Source of the DNA: Kribbella turkmenica
GTDB taxonomy: Bacteria; Actinomycetota; Actinomycetes; Propionibacteriales; Kribbellaceae
Reading direction: 5' to 3'
Assembly: GCF_004348725.1 (NCBI RefSeq)
Contig: NZ_SMKR01000043.1
Coordinates: forward strand, 1 to 45,054
Length of the DNA: 45,054 nt
A program made the position numbers and the translations under genes. Shown here piece by piece: positions 42,639-45,054 of this stretch. The stretch's first letter is position 1; each line of letters starts with the position of its first letter. Under the pieces are notes generated by a model. That model was given only the letters and a program-made list of their open reading frames with translations. It had not been told where the DNA came from and made no database searches.

Positions 42639-43328
42639 ATGGAGCTGCCGTACCTGCTCGAGGTGATGAACGAGGTCTCAGCGTCGATGCGCTTCCCGAT
42701 GAAGCTCGACCAAACCTTGACCGTGATCACCGCCGGAGCCGCCGAGGCGGTCCCCGGCGTGGACTTCGTGAGTATCTCGATCACGGGCAAGGACGGCCGG
42801 GTCCGGACCATGGCCCCCACCGATGAGAGGGCGGCGCGAGCTGACGAACTGCAGTACGAGCTCGGCGAAGGCCCGTGCCTCGATGTTGTGTTCAACACCC
42901 CGGTCGTCGAGGTCGACGACATCGCCAGCGATCTGCGCTGGCCGAGCTACGGGCCACGCGCAGCGAAGGTGTTCGGGATCGGGTCCCAGCTGGGATTCCA
43001 GTTCCATGCCGAGCCACACGCTCGCGGCGGGGTCAACCTCTACTCCACCCGCACCCATGACCTGACCACCGAGTCGCGCCAGCTCGGTGCGATGTTCGCC
43101 AACCTCGTAGCGGCCGCACTGGGATGGAGCCGCGAGCACGCGAACCTCAGCGAAGCCTTGATGACCCGCACCCTGATCGGGCAGGCCATCGGCGTTCTGA
43201 TGGAGCGCTACCGCCTCGACCCCGACCGCGCGTTCGCATTCCTCGTGCGGACTTCTCAGAGCGGCAACGTCAAGCTGCGCGAGGTTGCTGCCGGCATCGT
43301 CGAAGACGCCACGCGCAGAGCCGAGTGA
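42639..43328 (+). CDS. GAF-ANTAR regulator
   Basis: The protein has 229 residues. An N-terminal GAF sensor domain (ISITGKDGRVRTMAPTDERA, ELGEGPCLDVVF, RWPSYG) covers ~25-150. An ANTAR RNA-binding domain (MTRTLIGQAIGVLMERY) covers ~170-225. Such proteins antiterminate transcription by binding nascent RNA, gated by GAF ligand or phosphorylation. The GAF ligand is unknown. GAAGGGG lies six bases before the ATG. Confidence 0.88.
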   Translation: MELPYLLEVMNEVSASMRFPMKLDQTLTVITAGAAEAVPGVDFVSISITGKDGRVRTMAPTDERAARADELQYELGEGPCLDVVFNTPVVEVDDIASDLRWPSYGPRAAKVFGIGSQLGFQFHAEPHARGGVNLYSTRTHDLTTESRQLGAMFANLVAAALGWSREHANLSEALMTRTLIGQAIGVLMERYRLDPDRAFAFLVRTSQSGNVKLREVAAGIVEDATRRAE

Positions 43329-43329
43329 C

Positions 43330-43500
43330 TTGAGACCACCTGGCCGTCTGCCGCTGGACAACACCGTCGCGCCGTTCGCCGAGGGCTACGGCTGGCAGCC
43401 CGTTCGTTTCGGTCGAAGCCGCGGGCCGCTGGTGCGGAACAGGTTGATGGGCTTCTCCGCGCGGGCCGGAGGCGGTGTGGTTCGACGCAGAGACTGAGAA
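43330..43500 (+). pseudogene. Fragment of a CYP152-like cytochrome P450
   Basis: One frame reads LPLDNTVAPFAEGYGWQPVRF...VRNRLMGF, and a shifted frame continues RGPEAVWFDAETENRYSG. Together they resemble the N-terminal 60 residues of CYP152-type fatty-acid P450s (L-DNT---EGY--, then RGPEAV-F-D). There is no heme-binding part. Judged a decayed remnant; similarity is by eye. Confidence 0.45.
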
Positions 43501-43526
43501 CCGCTACTCGGGGTACCGGAGTCAAC

Positions 43527-43910
43527 ATGAGCGAACAAGAGCAGGGGCTCGCCCCGGATCCCCGAACGAATCACAAGCCCGAAACCCACGTCCGACGCTG
43601 GGGTGCGGTCTATGTCCTTCTCGTCTTGTTCCTCGGCTCATGGCTGGGACAGTTCTTCAGCCAACTGAGCGAGTTCCGCGGCGAGCAGGAGGAACACAAC
43701 CAAGCCTTCGCCTGGGCCGACTTCTTCCCCACCTTCCTGGCCAGCACGTTCGAGAACTGGCAGAGCGAATGGCTGCAACTGGTCTTCCAGGCGATCCTTC
43801 TCCTCGGCGCGAAACACCTGATCTTCCGGGTCGACGCCGAGGACTTGGAACGACTCGAAGCCAAGGTCGACAGGATCAACCAGCAACTCGAGGACAACCA
43901 ACGCGTCTGA
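43527..43910 (+). CDS. DUF6766 family membrane protein
   Basis: The protein has 127 residues. A first membrane helix (RRWGAVYVLLVLFLGSWLGQFF) is followed by a soluble part, a second hydrophobic helix at FENWQSEWLQLVFQAILLLGAKHLI, and a charged coiled-coil end. The ENWQSEWLQ segment is typical of DUF6766. The function is unknown. Confidence 0.75.
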   Translation: MSEQEQGLAPDPRTNHKPETHVRRWGAVYVLLVLFLGSWLGQFFSQLSEFRGEQEEHNQAFAWADFFPTFLASTFENWQSEWLQLVFQAILLLGAKHLIFRVDAEDLERLEAKVDRINQQLEDNQRV

Positions 43911-44256
43911 CTCAGAGACCGGCGGTTCGCGGCAACGTGCAACTGGCCGGATTCGCGGTGCCGTTCGCCTACGCCTGCGAGGCATGAACGATGCCCACTG
44001 CAACGACAACGGTCCTCTGCCCGGCACTCGGTGATTGCCCCACGTGGCTTCCGCCCAGGAACTCGGCGGCGAGCGCGGCGACGCCGGCGGCCCGCTGCCA
44101 GGTCGCGGGCATCGCCACCGCCGCAACCCTGACCTACGGCGACGCCGGGGTGGCGATCTTGCCCGCCGCCGAACCTGTCGTCGCAGTGAATCGGCGTGTT
44201 GCGTCGGAGCTGTCACCGCCGCCGCGACCGCGCGTGAGGGCGCCAGACGTCGACCC
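43911..44256. other. Intergenic stretch with no recognisable gene
   Basis: This is 346 bp between DUF6766 and the convergent M56 gene. The frames open here are low-complexity Arg/Pro shadows of the opposite strand. I see no RNA gene or repeat. Confidence 0.45.
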
Positions 44257-45054
44257 TCAGGCGTGGCGAACGACCTGCGGCTGCGCCGCGTGCTCGAACA
44301 GACCCTCGCCGGTGTGCTGCACAGCGGCTGCTGGCAAGAGACCGGCCAGCAGTCCAACGATCAGCGCTGTGACGACCAAGGGCCGTCGCCGTGGCGGAGG
44401 TGCCAGCAGCGCGCGGACGCGGGCGACGATGTCGCCACCGGTTGCAGCTGGTCCGGCTGTCGCCGCGACCGTGGATCCGGCGTACCGGCTCTGCAACTGC
44501 GCTACACGCACCAGGGTCGCCGCGACCAGACGCCGGTCGCCGACGCTACGGGCCGCGTCCTCGTCGGCCCACCGTTCGACCGCTGTCGCTACTGCCCGCG
44601 CGGCCGGGCGCAGCAGCGGATTGACGGCTGCGGCCAGATCGGCGGTCAGGGTCCACCATGTGTGGTGGTGGGTCAGATGTGAAGTCTCGTGAGCCAGCAG
44701 CACCCGCAGTCCTTGCGGGTTGAGCCTGCGTAAGAGGCCGGTGGTGACGATGATGCGACCTGCGGGCCGGGGTGTGATGAACGCCTCCGGGCGGTCGTCG
44801 TCCAGCACCACCAGACCACCGACCGCCGTCAGATCCCGACAGCTACGGCGCACGATCAGCAAGGCCCGCGCCCGCCGGGCCGAGGCCAGCAGGAGCGAGA
44901 GAACAGCCAGTGCCACCAAGGCGCCGCTGACGATGGCTGGTCCGGGAGGAACAGGACTGTCGCTGCGCAGGACGGTCGGCGACCACGCACCCTCGGAGGC
45001 GACCAGCGGGAACTGGCCGATCCACGTGAACGCCAGCACCCCAAGGATGAACAC
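44257..45054 (-). CDS. M56 family membrane metallopeptidase (partial)
   Basis: At least 265 residues are in the window and the N-terminus probably continues past the right edge; the apparent start is a GTG at the last bases. Membrane helices lie near the N-terminus (VSGALVALAVLSLLL) and at the C-terminus (VVTALIVGLLAGLLPAAAV). The zinc motif HETSH (HEXXH) is in LLAHETSHLTHHHTWW, followed by a further acidic residue in ERWADEDAA. M56/BlaR1-type enzymes sense cell-wall stress or cleave a BlaI-type repressor. No BlaI gene is in the window; it would lie beyond the right edge. Confidence 0.8.
   Translation of the reverse strand: MFILGVLAFTWIGQFPLVASEGAWSPTVLRSDSPVPPGPAIVSGALVALAVLSLLLASARRARALLIVRRSCRDLTAVGGLVVLDDDRPEAFITPRPAGRIIVTTGLLRRLNPQGLRVLLAHETSHLTHHHTWWTLTADLAAAVNPLLRPAARAVATAVERWADEDAARSVGDRRLVAATLVRVAQLQSRYAGSTVAATAGPAATGGDIVARVRALLAPPPRRRPLVVTALIVGLLAGLLPAAAVQHTGEGLFEHAAQPQVVRHA

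Overview
The window is high-GC actinobacterial DNA. Strong GAG/CTG/GTC codon bias, frequent GTG starts, the orn/tRNA-His neighbourhood, SARP, ANTAR, M56 and MSMEG_6728-type genes all fit a soil actinomycete. I would guess a Kribbella-like member of the Propionibacteriales, but that is an inference from style, not proof.

Layout. 1-7606: tandem repeat, tRNA-His, orn, a methyltransferase with a Gly-His tract, a large MalT/SARP-type regulator, a small M23-type protein, a GNAT acetyltransferase, a cold-shock protein and a P-loop kinase. 7679-11283: hyi-gcl-panE operon (glyoxylate to tartronate semialdehyde). 11370-17462: a LacI-controlled beta-galactoside operon (two ABC permeases, binding lipoprotein, GH35 enzyme). 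17451-20461: glxR, sucD and sucC. 20610-22549: OxlT-like transporter plus a coupled hypothetical protein. 23000-30225: a TPP-dependent decarboxylase/lyase, formyl-CoA transferase (frc), a fused NDP-forming acyl-CoA ligase, an Nramp-like transporter and a small membrane partner. 30339-32549: GntR/FCD regulator, a 53-residue ORF and a LysR regulator. 32743-45054: mixed chromosomal genes (hydrolase, extra sliding clamp, copper radical oxidase, secreted Thr/Pro-linker protein, P-loop ATPase, ANTAR regulators, YhhN, DUF6766, M56 peptidase) with at least three decayed gene fragments.

The central system reads as an oxalate/glyoxylate catabolic island. Oxalate would be imported (OxlT-like and/or Nramp-like carrier), activated to oxalyl-CoA (Frc, with SucCD and the fused ligase as possible CoA or energy partners), then either decarboxylated to formyl-CoA and formate or reduced to glyoxylate. 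Glyoxylate would pass through Gcl and GlxR to glycerate. A 17-bp imperfect palindrome, CTGYATRCNGTATRSNA, occurs upstream of all four transcription units of this pathway (hyi-gcl-panE, sucCD-glxR, the transporter, and the frc operon). It ties the scattered units into one probable regulon, with GntR or LysR as candidate regulators. No glycerate kinase or formate dehydrogenase is in the window.

The unusual points are a decarboxylase that resembles the ILVBL/HACL2 branch more than classical Oxc, a PanE-like enzyme placed where an oxalyl-CoA reductase would be useful, an Nramp-like carrier without the metal motifs, and a beta-galactoside operon wedged between gcl and glxR.
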